Source: Nitrosomonas communis
GTDB lineage: Bacteria; Pseudomonadota; Gammaproteobacteria; Burkholderiales; Nitrosomonadaceae
Length of the DNA: 64,000 nt
Direction: 5' to 3'
Assembly: GCF_900114745.1 (NCBI RefSeq)
Contig: NZ_FOUB01000001.1
Span: 1 to 64,000 of the forward strand
Shown piece after piece: positions 43,935 through 53,241 of the stretch. The notes under the pieces were generated by a model. It saw only the letters and a list, made by a program, of their open reading frames with translations. It was not told the origin of the DNA and ran no database searches. The translations under genes and the position numbers were made by a program. Position 1 is the stretch's first letter. Each line of letters begins with the position of its first letter.

Positions 43935-44055
43935 AACCTACCTCCTAATTTTAGTTCATGGCATTAATGTCAGGTTCCTGGGATTGTGGTAGCCGTTGCC
44001 ATTGCCATTGCTGAGCTCAATGCGTAATGCCTGCTCAATCACTGGTTAAACACTA

Positions 44056-46626
44056 TTATGGTGAATTTCCATGCAACATTGCCGTACCTGACCACCAATG
44101 AATCAGGTTGTTCTCAATTGGAGTACAAGCATCTGGGTGATAGGCCACACAGCGAGGCGTAAAATCAGTATAGGGACGCGTGGTAGGTAAATTACCTCTA
44201 TAAAGATAGCCATTTAAAGCACCCGGGATGCTGGCGTAGTGTCGCATTGTCTCGCAAATAGGCGTTTCGCTATCCAGCGGGTCTGCATATAGCTGGATCT
44301 GGATAGAATCGGGTAAAACTTCCCCTAGATAAATCTGTACTTCAAAGGCCCAGCCATCTTTTTCTTCCGATATCGTCAGATTGCCCCAATGTATTTGATG
44401 CCAATTTCGTCTTAACTGTTCATCCCACAGGCGAAGTTTTTTAGCAATGACGCTTCCTTGGGCTGTTCGTTGTTGAAAATTGATAGCAACGGGAAGATAC
44501 AATTTTTCCACATATTCACGTACCATGCGATTGTTACTGAACCGCGGAGCGAGATGAGCCATGCTGGCGCGCATGCGGGCAACCCAGCTTCTGGGAATAC
44601 CCGTTGCGTCGCGATCATAGAACATCGGTACAATTTCTTGTTCCAGAAGCTGGTAGAGTTGTTCAGCTTCCACGTCATCCCAGCTGGCTTCAGTGTGCTC
44701 TTTGCCATCACCTAACGCCCAGCCAACTTCCGGTGTGTAAGCTTCGGCCCACCATCCATCCAATTCCGAAAGATTCAAACCACCGTTTACCAATACTTTC
44801 ATACCGCTGGTGCCACTCGCTTCCCACGGTCGACGTGGGGTGTTGATCCATACATCCACACCTTGCACCAATTCCTGGGCTAAGGCAATGTCGTAATCTT
44901 CGAGAAAGACAACTCGTTTACGAACAATCGGTTGAGCGGCAAATTGAGCCCACTGCTGAACGAGGCGTTTTCCTTCAATATCGGCAGGGTGAGCCTTGCC
45001 AGCGACAACGATTTGTACTGGTCGTTGCGTATCAGTAAGTATTCGGATCAGACGGTTAGGATCATGCAGCAACAGGTTAGGACGCTTGTAAGCAGTGAAA
45101 CGTCTTGCAAATCCGATTGTTAACACATTGGGATCAAGAATCTGGTCGGCCTCATCAATAATTTCTTTCTCTGCACCTCGTTGACTCAATTGCAAGCGAA
45201 GCCGTTGTCGCGCTTGACGCACCAAATCGGTACGTTCTTGGCCGCACAAAGTCCAAAGCTTGGCGTCATCCAATTTGTTAATTGCGGCAGTAAGCATTTC
45301 TTCTGTGCCGAGCCAGCGGTTTTTGCCGCAAGATTGTGTCCAAATCTCATCCGCCCAGGGAGAATCCCACGATGGTACATGCACGCCGTTGGTGATATAA
45401 CTTATGGGTACTTCACATTCAGGCCAATGGGGGTAGAGATCCTGGAAGATACTTTGGCTGACTTTACTATGCAGATGGCTAACCCCATTTATCCGGCCAC
45501 AAGATCGTGCCGCCAGGTAGGCCATATTGAAGGGCTCATTATCATCTTGCCCATTCCGGCGGCCTAGTTTCACTAATTCCTCAGGCGCTACGCCTAGTTT
45601 CTTGGCATAAATCAAGCCATATTTTGCGAGCAATTCACGTGGGAAGGTATCGAATCCTGCTGCCACTGGGGTGTGCGTAGTGAATATGTTGCCAGGACGC
45701 GTCGCCCAAAGCGCTTCCCAAAAATCCACTTGCCGTTTCTCCTGAAAACAGCGGGCACGTTCCAGTGCCACGAAAGCGGCGTGACCTTCATTCAGATGGC
45801 AGATATCAATTTCCAGTTCTAATGCTTCAATTAACCGCCAGCCACCTATTCCCAGAATGATCTCCTGCACCAGCCGGATTTCCTTTCCGCCACCATAGAG
45901 TTTGCTGGTAATACCACGATCAGGCGCACTATTTAGCAGATTGTTGCTATCGAGTAAATACAAGCTAACCCGTCCTACTCTTGCTTCCCAAACCTGCAAG
46001 CGTACCGTTCGGCCAGGCAATTCGATGGGGATGTGTAACCAAGCACCGTTATGAGCCAATACTGGACGTAATGGTAGACTGCTAGAATCATTATAAGAAT
46101 AAATTTCCTGCTGCCATCCATTCCCGTCCAATATTTGTCGAAAATAACCTTCCTGATAGAGAAGGCCGATCGCGGTTACAGGCACGGCCAGATCACTGGC
46201 AGCTTTGAGATAATCCCCCGCTAGAATACCCAGCCCGCCTGCATATAATGGCAAGGCCTTACCCAAACCAAATTCCATACTGAAATAGGCGACCCCTTTA
46301 AGTTTGGCTTCAGCATGTACTTCTCCAAACCAACCACAGCAATCACAGTAGCCATTGCGCGCCTTGGTTAAACTATCAAGGTGTTGCTTAAATTGCGTGC
46401 TTCGATTTAATTCATCTAGTCGTTCGCGCGACAAGTTTTGCAATACTACAAATGGATTTTCACTCTGTTCCCATAATTGTGGGTCCATTGTTTTCCATAC
46501 CTCATCGCCAGCATGGCTCCAGGTCCAGCGCAGGTCTGTAGCCAAGTCTGTAATCTGTTCAAGTAGTGGCAACAGCTCAGCGGGCAAATCCTGCAAGTAA
46601 TGCATCACCAAGCGAGGCATCTTCAT
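44056..46626 (-). CDS. glgP: Alpha-glucan (glycogen) phosphorylase
   Basis: 856 residues of the shorter bacterial/archaeal-type glucan phosphorylase group. It opens with a conserved N-terminal block (LPAELLPLLEQITDLATDLRWTW). Seen are YFSMEFGLGKALPLYAGGLGILAGDYLKAASDL, HLNEGHAAF, RFTAYKRPNLLL and the pyridoxal-phosphate Lys610 in EASGTSGMKVLVNGG. It releases glucose 1-phosphate from alpha-1,4-glucan ends using phosphate. No close Shine-Dalgarno; a second in-frame ATG lies two codons later. It complements the GlgC/TreS/TreZ/MalQ-TreY operon on the other strand. Confidence 0.96.
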   Translation of the reverse strand: MKMPRLVMHYLQDLPAELLPLLEQITDLATDLRWTWSHAGDEVWKTMDPQLWEQSENPFVVLQNLSRERLDELNRSTQFKQHLDSLTKARNGYCDCCGWFGEVHAEAKLKGVAYFSMEFGLGKALPLYAGGLGILAGDYLKAASDLAVPVTAIGLLYQEGYFRQILDGNGWQQEIYSYNDSSSLPLRPVLAHNGAWLHIPIELPGRTVRLQVWEARVGRVSLYLLDSNNLLNSAPDRGITSKLYGGGKEIRLVQEIILGIGGWRLIEALELEIDICHLNEGHAAFVALERARCFQEKRQVDFWEALWATRPGNIFTTHTPVAAGFDTFPRELLAKYGLIYAKKLGVAPEELVKLGRRNGQDDNEPFNMAYLAARSCGRINGVSHLHSKVSQSIFQDLYPHWPECEVPISYITNGVHVPSWDSPWADEIWTQSCGKNRWLGTEEMLTAAINKLDDAKLWTLCGQERTDLVRQARQRLRLQLSQRGAEKEIIDEADQILDPNVLTIGFARRFTAYKRPNLLLHDPNRLIRILTDTQRPVQIVVAGKAHPADIEGKRLVQQWAQFAAQPIVRKRVVFLEDYDIALAQELVQGVDVWINTPRRPWEASGTSGMKVLVNGGLNLSELDGWWAEAYTPEVGWALGDGKEHTEASWDDVEAEQLYQLLEQEIVPMFYDRDATGIPRSWVARMRASMAHLAPRFSNNRMVREYVEKLYLPVAINFQQRTAQGSVIAKKLRLWDEQLRRNWHQIHWGNLTISEEKDGWAFEVQIYLGEVLPDSIQIQLYADPLDSETPICETMRHYASIPGALNGYLYRGNLPTTRPYTDFTPRCVAYHPDACTPIENNLIHWWSGTAMLHGNSP

Positions 46627-46817
46627 GAGCTTTTTTTTGCGCTCTTTCCTTTACCGATAGCATGCTTTTGCATTTTCACAATCTCAGAGAAGTTCATAGT
46701 CCGCCCGTGGCGACAACGCACACAGGAGAAACAAGCGGTAATGAATGCTTTATGCTACAGTTGGAATACTAAGCGGGTGAGAACCGTTAATCCAATGGTA
46801 CTAACCCGTCTAGTTTT

Positions 46818-47210
46818 TTAATGCAAAGTATTTTCTTGATAGATTGGAGAGATCATAACAATCAGGCGGTGTAAACCGCGACTTTTTACATCGCTGAAAA
46901 ATAATTTTCCGGCAAAATGTACTCCATTCATACTCACTACTTCAAAATGATGCCCTATGCGTGAAAGAAAGCGCAAATAGGGGTTAGTCCGTTCTCCTTT
47001 TAATAGCTCGATTTTTGCCAGCTTTGGCAATAGCTTGGAGATATGGAGCTTCGGAAAATTCTTGGGCGAATAACCCAATAACTTTGCGCCAGCTTCGTTG
47101 CAATCGCGAATCAAACCATCATCAGAAAGTAGCAAAACTGCTTGCTCGTTTTCGATATTTTCAGTTTTAATATCAAAATTATTTCTTGGTTTCATGTTAC
47201 TGGTACTCAT
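46818..47210 (-). CDS. PAS-domain protein
   Basis: The start is the ATG at 47210 behind GGAGGAGA. The 130-residue product is essentially one PAS domain: AVLLLSDDGLIRDCNEAGAKLLGYSPKNF is the classic N-cap and helix, followed by beta strands ending HRLIVMISPIYQ. No kinase, GGDEF or other output domain is attached, so it may act through partners. No cofactor-binding residue can be assigned. Single gene, with 101-bp elements in the gap upstream. Confidence 0.85.
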   Translation of the reverse strand: MSTSNMKPRNNFDIKTENIENEQAVLLLSDDGLIRDCNEAGAKLLGYSPKNFPKLHISKLLPKLAKIELLKGERTNPYLRFLSRIGHHFEVVSMNGVHFAGKLFFSDVKSRGLHRLIVMISPIYQENTLH

Positions 47211-47342
47211 TGTTTCTCCTCCGTTTCTGTAGCCAACCAATCACCCAGTTCATGTCCTGGTTCAGATCCTCTAGCCTGCGTCTTGTGATAAATTGAAACA
47301 GCACTACGAGAGTAATGATCTTCCTTCAGTTGCATACTGTTA

Positions 47343-47443
47343 TTCCATTTCTAAATCAAAACTGACTTTGTCGACTTCACTTCGCCGTACTATTCATACT
47401 GTCTGCAGCTTGCCTTCGTGTCATGTTTGATTTGGAAATGAAA
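47343..47443 (+). repeat. 101-bp MITE-like element, copy 10
   Basis: Left end TTCCATTTCTAAATCAAAA; the right end is degenerate (GATTTGGAAATGAAA). TTA precedes it, but the right duplication is lost. It faces copy 11 in opposite orientation, 177 bp away. Confidence 0.88.
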
Positions 47444-48050
47444 AGAGATTCGCTGCCTGTGAGTGACGTTTGCCTCTTCTTTAATAAAGCAACCACAATT
47501 AGTGAGATAATAGACAAATATAATCTTGGTGTTACATCACTATGCTAACAACGTGATTTAACAATCCTAATAATTTATCGAAAAATAGAAGACAATTAAA
47601 TACGTGTAAACACGTAGTAATTCCATTTCCAAATCAAAAATGACGCGAAGGTGAGCCGCAGACAGTATAAAAAATAATACGGCAAGGTGAAGCCGACAAA
47701 ATCAGTTTTGATTTAGAAATGGAATAATTATCTTGGAATCTTCAGTTGACCGAGTGGAGCATAGGGTGACAAGTGCGATGCAAGACGCTCTAACGAGCCT
47801 GATTGATGTAATCCAGGATTATTTTGAAATTGAGATCAGTTGACAAAGTCCGATTCATTAGCCTGTCCAGGCTGGAATCACCGAAACTTTTCCAATCGTT
47901 TTTCAATGTTTCCGGATCAGTAGATTGCAGTGCTACTGAATTGGATCATTCATCGATTTATAAAATTTCCTGTTCTTATTTTATCCCAGATTTTCCATTA
48001 GAACCTCAAATATCAATAAAACCAAGGTCTTGTCTTAATAACCCTTTTTG
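47444..48050. other. Gene-free region with copy 11
   Basis: Apart from MITE copy 11, no gene is convincing; the short open frame at 47824-48051 lacks a ribosome-binding site and homology. A 22-bp string around TCCCAGATTTTCCATTAGAA (47982-48003) closely matches the left arm of the hairpin at 51686. Confidence 0.4.
47621..47724 (-). repeat. 101-bp MITE-like element, copy 11
   Basis: Reverse orientation, 104 bp because of a 3-base insertion in the central A-rich part. Ends TTCCATTTCCAAATCAAAA and GATTTAGAAATGGAA, flanked by TAA on both sides. Confidence 0.95.
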
Positions 48051-48103
48051 ATATAGCTGATCCCATATAAAATGATTTAAATTTTATATGGGATCAGCTA
48101 TAT
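48051..48103. repeat. Perfect 23-bp palindrome made of IS630 ends
   Basis: The left arm, starting ATATAGCTGATCCC (48051-48073), and the right arm (48081-48103) are exact reverse complements around a 7-base loop. The left arm plus loop match the 3' end of the IS630 copy at 5598 for about 33 bases. The whole looks like two such ends joined head to head with no transposase between them. Confidence 0.85.
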
Positions 48104-48181
48104 ATTTTGTGATGATTTTCAGTCATCGAGCAGTTTTCAGGTTAAACTTGGATAAAACAGCTGCTTTATGTAGCAAATTAT

Positions 48182-48211
48182 TCAGCCGACGCCAAGAAGT
48201 GGCGTGGCTGA
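48182..48211 (-). terminator. Stem-loop downstream of the DUF6781-like gene
   Basis: TCAGCC-G-ACGCCA pairs with TGGCGT-GGCTGA around a 5-base loop, a 12-bp stem with one bulge, 40 bp after the stop codon at 48252. On the minus strand it is followed by AATAATTT, a weak U-tract. Plausible intrinsic terminator. Confidence 0.5.
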
Positions 48212-48251
48212 GTGGGGCTTGCAAGCAGGTAGCTAGCCTAGCAGTTCCTAA

Positions 48252-48941
48252 TTATTTGTTTTTCTCGTGCTTGGCTTGTTCTGAAATTCCTGATAAAACG
48301 CCAGCAGCAATTTTATGCAACAGATCGGCTGTTGCTTGAGAAAGCTGCAATCCAGCTTCAAACTGAGCTTGCCCGACCGAAGATATCTGATGGGTAAAGG
48401 TGGCGAGTGTTTCCTGGAGTTGAGCACCGATCGTGGTTCCGTTGCGTTGTGCATGAGTGAATAAATCATTTAACGTTTCAGCGATTACACCTTTTGCAAC
48501 AGATGCTGATTGTTGCAATATATCCATAAATAACTCTTCCAGAGTTGCTAAATCAGCGCGCGTCTTTGTGAGCTCTTCACGGGAAAATTGCTGGGCTTTC
48601 CCGGCCGCTTCCTCTACTACCAATTTTGAAGCCTCGGCAAATTGTGCGAAGGCGGTGTCCAACCCTGAAACTGCATGGGATATTTGGCTCTGAGCAGTAT
48701 GGGATTGTTCCGAGGTCTGTTCCAATTTCTGCTGCGCACCGTCGTGCACACCTTGCATCACAGCGGTAGCAATCCGACCCAACGATTGAATGTCTAAACG
48801 ATGTGCTTGCATTGACTTGAGCGTTAATCGCCGTACAGCTTCCTTGACGTCACCGCCATGTATAATTGCTTCGCGTACATCGGCTTCGAGTTGCGCCATA
48901 TCATCCTGGTCATGCATCGTTCTATTGCTTTCATTTTGCAT
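48252..48941 (-). CDS. DUF6781-like coiled-coil/phasin-like protein
   Basis: 229 residues, almost entirely amphipathic alpha-helix with many Ala, Gln and Glu. It begins with an acidic segment (DDMAQLEADVREAII). Heptad-like stretches follow, such as AFAQFAEASKLVVEEAAGKAQQFSREELTKTRADLATLEELFMDIL. This resembles phasin or apolipoprotein-like helical-bundle proteins and the DUF6781 family; the match is from memory of the pattern and is tentative. Function unknown. It lies 43 bp downstream of serS on the same strand. Confidence 0.75.
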   Translation of the reverse strand: MQNESNRTMHDQDDMAQLEADVREAIIHGGDVKEAVRRLTLKSMQAHRLDIQSLGRIATAVMQGVHDGAQQKLEQTSEQSHTAQSQISHAVSGLDTAFAQFAEASKLVVEEAAGKAQQFSREELTKTRADLATLEELFMDILQQSASVAKGVIAETLNDLFTHAQRNGTTIGAQLQETLATFTHQISSVGQAQFEAGLQLSQATADLLHKIAAGVLSGISEQAKHEKNK

Positions 48942-48984
48942 TTTAGATACCTCCGGATTTAAATAAATATGTCATATTGCAGAT

Positions 48985-50319
<1,335 letters not shown>

Positions 50320-50402
50320 TTACTCCAAAAGAAGTGGCTCATCTTAACTGACCGGACAGATTAATGTCTGTAATTACAATATTTCTTATGTTTGAGGTTT
50401 AA

Positions 50403-50503
50403 TTCCATTTCCAAATCAAAGATGACGTGAAGACGAGCCGCACACAGTATCAATAATACGGCAAGCTGAAGTCGACAAAGTCAGTTTTGATTTAGAAATG
50501 GAA
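50403..50503 (-). repeat. 101-bp MITE-like element, copy 12
   Basis: Reverse orientation. Ends TTCCATTTCCAAATCAAAG and GATTTAGAAATGGAA, flanked by TAA on both sides. Lies between apt and serS, 87 bp upstream of the serS start. Confidence 0.95.
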
Positions 50504-50681
50504 TAAAGTCTGTTCACACTGAATCGATAAAAATTTGAGCTGGCTTGGACTGGTTCAGCCGAACAGCGCTGATACTTCACCATAATGGATCGATCAATTT
50601 GAGTCACTTGGAATTTGACAATTCTGTCAAATTGATAATGGTCGGTTCAATCAAGTAAATATACGAAGTAAGTGTGTTCGC

Positions 50682-51209
50682 TCAACTTCCCTCAAATTGG
50701 CATAATGCGAATACCTTTTGCCCTTGCTTTTCTAGACGAGCTCTGCCGCCAACTTCAGGCAGATCGACCACAAAACAGCATTCGATGATTTCTCCGCCCA
50801 TCTCCTGGATAAGCTTGACAGCTGCCTCCATGGTACCGCCTGTAGCAATAAGATCGTCCACTAGCAATATCCGTTCTCCTTTTCGGATCGCATCGGTATG
50901 AATTTCAATCCGATCACTGCCGTACTCCAATTGATAGTCGCAGCCCATGGTTTCAGCTGGCAATTTGCCTGGTTTGCGTACCGGCACAAAACCAACACCC
51001 AACGCATACGCAACGGGAGCACCAATAATGAAGCCGCGCGACTCAATGCCGACAACTTTGTCGATATTGCTCGTTCGGTAGCGATTGACAATTTCCTGGA
51101 TGGTGGTACGTAAGCCAACAGCATCTTTCAGCAATGTGGTAACGTCGCGAAACATGATGCCTTCATGAGGGTAATGAGGAATGGTGCGAATACGGGATTT
51201 AATAGGCAT
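50682..51209 (-). CDS. apt: Adenine phosphoribosyltransferase
   Basis: 175 residues. The family N-terminus (IRTIPHYPHEGIMFRDVTTLLKD) is followed by VVGIESRGFIIGAPVA and the PRPP-binding loop ILLVDDLIATGGTMEAA. It salvages adenine to AMP using phosphoribosyl pyrophosphate. The upstream ribosome-binding site is weak. Normal length. Confidence 0.97.
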   Translation of the reverse strand: MPIKSRIRTIPHYPHEGIMFRDVTTLLKDAVGLRTTIQEIVNRYRTSNIDKVVGIESRGFIIGAPVAYALGVGFVPVRKPGKLPAETMGCDYQLEYGSDRIEIHTDAIRKGERILLVDDLIATGGTMEAAVKLIQEMGGEIIECCFVVDLPEVGGRARLEKQGQKVFALCQFEGS

Positions 51210-51408
51210 AAAAAGTTTAATTAAAGCAAATTTATAAATCTATCGATCAGAGCAAAGTTGATATTTGATATCCATCTTAGCGTATTTTACCCAATCTGGC
51301 AGTATGCTGAATTTGCAGATATAGCCTATTTGGGTATTATGAAAGATAAATCTACTCCTCTTCAAAAAAGGCAAGGAGTTATTATAAATTTTACCCGGAT
51401 TTGCAACG

Positions 51409-51660
51409 ATGGAAAGAAAAGAAAAAACACTTGCTTTGCTTAAGCAAGTGTTAGATTCTTTAAGTTTGAAGTACGAGAATGATGTAGACCTCCAAGGCTT
51501 TTCGGAATACTTAATTCTCAACAATTATGGGCTACGCACGCATTTTATCTCAATGATGCAACTAAAATTAGCTATACACATGAATGAGCTAGTTGAGGAA
51601 ATTTATGGCGATCTAATAGAAAAGGCGATATCAGATGAAACTAAGTTACAAAACACATAG
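51409..51660 (+). CDS. Hypothetical small protein, 83 aa
   Basis: The predicted product (MERKEKTLALLKQVLDSLSL...) is mostly helical, without a signal peptide or known motif. The start codon has no good Shine-Dalgarno at normal spacing; AAGGAG lies about 35 nt upstream. A strong hairpin begins 25 bp after the stop, which fits a real transcription unit. Divergent from apt. No family recognised. Confidence 0.45.
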   Translation: MERKEKTLALLKQVLDSLSLKYENDVDLQGFSEYLILNNYGLRTHFISMMQLKLAIHMNELVEEIYGDLIEKAISDETKLQNT

Positions 51661-51685
51661 AGCCAGGCCAAATTCTGATGTTTAT

Positions 51686-51728
51686 CCCAGATGTTCCATT
51701 AGAAAATCTTCCTAATGGGACATCTGGG
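51686..51728 (+). terminator. 17-bp inverted repeat after the small ORF
   Basis: CCCAGATGTTCCATTAG pairs with CTAATGGGACATCTGGG, with one G-U pair and a 9-base loop. No long T-tract follows. The left arm resembles the string at 47982-48003, so it may be part of a dispersed repeat rather than a terminator. Confidence 0.5.
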
Positions 51729-51782
51729 TTGAATTGAGACCGGCATCGATGATGCATTGTCTCCGCAATTTCTTGTTTATAA

Positions 51783-51886
51783 TTCCATTTCTAAATCAAA
51801 ACTGACTTTGTCGGCTTCACCTTGCCGTGTATTATTTATACTGTCTGCGGCTTGCCTTCGTGTTATTTTTTGATTTAGAAATGGAA
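51783..51886 (+). repeat. 101-bp MITE-like element, copy 13
   Basis: 104 bp. Ends TTCCATTTCTAAATCAAAA and GATTTAGAAATGGAA, flanked by TAA on both sides. Lies in the convergent gap between the small ORF and guanine deaminase. Confidence 0.95.
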
Positions 51887-52050
51887 TAAGCATCTGAATG
51901 CAGGATGCGAATAGCAGCGATCATGATGTGATACTGGAAATTGTTTATGTAGGTCAATCAGTACCGTAGTATGCCGGAAAGTAAGGAAATCAATTTGAGA
52001 ATAATGAGCTTTCGCTGCTCCAAATGGCTCTGTTCGTGCATTATCCTTTT

Positions 52051-52530
52051 TTAGTAAATTATTTTGTCTGATTTTGCTGACCACTCTGAGAAGACTTTCA
52101 GCGCTCTTGGTCTGAGTATTTGTTCCATTGGAATCTTACGATGTGGCAAATCAGACATGATTTCTTCATAAATAAATTGATCGTCGAATCCAATTTCGGT
52201 GGCGTCGGCCCTGGTGCATGCAAAAAATACTTTTTCTGGACGCGCCCAGTAAATAGCGCCTAGACACATCGGGCAAGGTTCGCAGGAAGTAAAGATTTGG
52301 CACCCATCAAGCTGAAAAGTGCCTAAATGCCGACAAGCATTTCGTATCGCGACAATTTCAGCATGAGCAGTAGGATCATTCGACGAGATTACTTGATTGC
52401 TACCTCTTCCAATTATAGAGTTATTTTTGACGATGACACAACCAAACGGCCCACCCTCATTATGGATTATTCCGTAAGCTGAAAGACTAATGGCTTCCAG
52501 CATAAATTGGGCTTGCTGTATTTCCTTCAT
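52051..52530 (-). CDS. guaD: Guanine deaminase (cytidine-deaminase fold)
   Basis: 159 residues. Zinc ligands are His56 with catalytic Glu58 (TAHAEIVAIR) and Cys86, Cys89 (CEPCPMCLGAIYWARP). The C-terminal GFDDQFIYEEI and P-rich tail match Bacillus-type GuaD rather than TadA. It deaminates guanine to xanthine. AGCAGG lies before the ATG. With apt about 1.4 kb away it hints at purine salvage, though the two are not one operon. Confidence 0.88.
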   Translation of the reverse strand: MKEIQQAQFMLEAISLSAYGIIHNEGGPFGCVIVKNNSIIGRGSNQVISSNDPTAHAEIVAIRNACRHLGTFQLDGCQIFTSCEPCPMCLGAIYWARPEKVFFACTRADATEIGFDDQFIYEEIMSDLPHRKIPMEQILRPRALKVFSEWSAKSDKIIY

Positions 52531-52602
52531 GACCTGCTCATTATTTTTTCGCTTAGCTTACTGTAAAGATCAATTCATTTATGCAGCAGAGTATATATAG
52601 TT

Positions 52603-53199
52603 TTACCAATAGCGCACATGCCCTGTATCAAGGTGAATAAAGTTGGAGTCGGGATAATATCCAACGCCACCGACTTTTAACGATAAAGCTGCTTTTCTCA
52701 ATTCAGCCAGGGAGAATTCAGGTAATCGAATGTCAATTGCCTTGCCTTGCATATGCAGGCTCTGTTTAGCGACGCTATTATTATGCAAGGCGAGCATTTT
52801 ATTGGTCTCAGGCGAGCGATAGCCGGAAATGACTTGAATTTCTTTCCTCGCCCCCATTCGACTATACAGAAGTTGCAATATGTCAAGCAATCGGAGATCA
52901 ATAGCATGGGTTTTCCCGGTACGATGATCGCGTAGTATTTTTTCGATATCTCTGAGTACGCCAGGGATATAACGGCCTTTTTCCCAGTAAACAGATTTTA
53001 CTCTTTCACCTGTATGCAAATTAAGCAACGCCAATTGTTTAACTGGTGTTTTTGGCTTGCGGGCATAGGCTGCTGGTAACGCTAGCAGTGTGCAGGCGCT
53101 TAACCCTGTTTTAATAAAAAAGCGCCGACTAGCACCTAGTTTTGTTAGTTGATGATTATGATTATTAACTCGTTGTAACAACACTTTGAGTCCTCCCAT
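52603..53199 (-). CDS. YcbK/MepK-like murein DD-endopeptidase (M15 fold)
   Basis: 198 residues. A twin-arginine-type signal is present: SRRFFIKTGLSACTLLALPAAYA, with Arg25-Arg26. The mature domain has VISGYRSPETNKML, SLHMQGKAIDIRLP and a C-terminal HLDTGHVRYW, giving the His/Asp/His zinc pattern of the DUF882/peptidase M15A group. Relatives cut peptide cross-links in peptidoglycan. It follows the L,D-transpeptidase gene by 42 nt, as in the enterobacterial ycbB-ycbK pair, so they are likely one operon. Confidence 0.9.
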   Translation of the reverse strand: MGGLKVLLQRVNNHNHQLTKLGASRRFFIKTGLSACTLLALPAAYARKPKTPVKQLALLNLHTGERVKSVYWEKGRYIPGVLRDIEKILRDHRTGKTHAIDLRLLDILQLLYSRMGARKEIQVISGYRSPETNKMLALHNNSVAKQSLHMQGKAIDIRLPEFSLAELRKAALSLKVGGVGYYPDSNFIHLDTGHVRYW

Positions 53200-53241
53200 A
53201 AGATATCAAGATTATATTTAAACTAGAAAAGATATTATCGC

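Noticed and set aside
47824..48051. 75-codon ORF before the IS630-end palindrome
   Set aside because: No Shine-Dalgarno, no motif, and it contains a dispersed repeat string.
50416..50607. ORF across MITE copy 12
   Set aside because: Mostly repeat-derived sequence; the same frame in other copies is not kept open.
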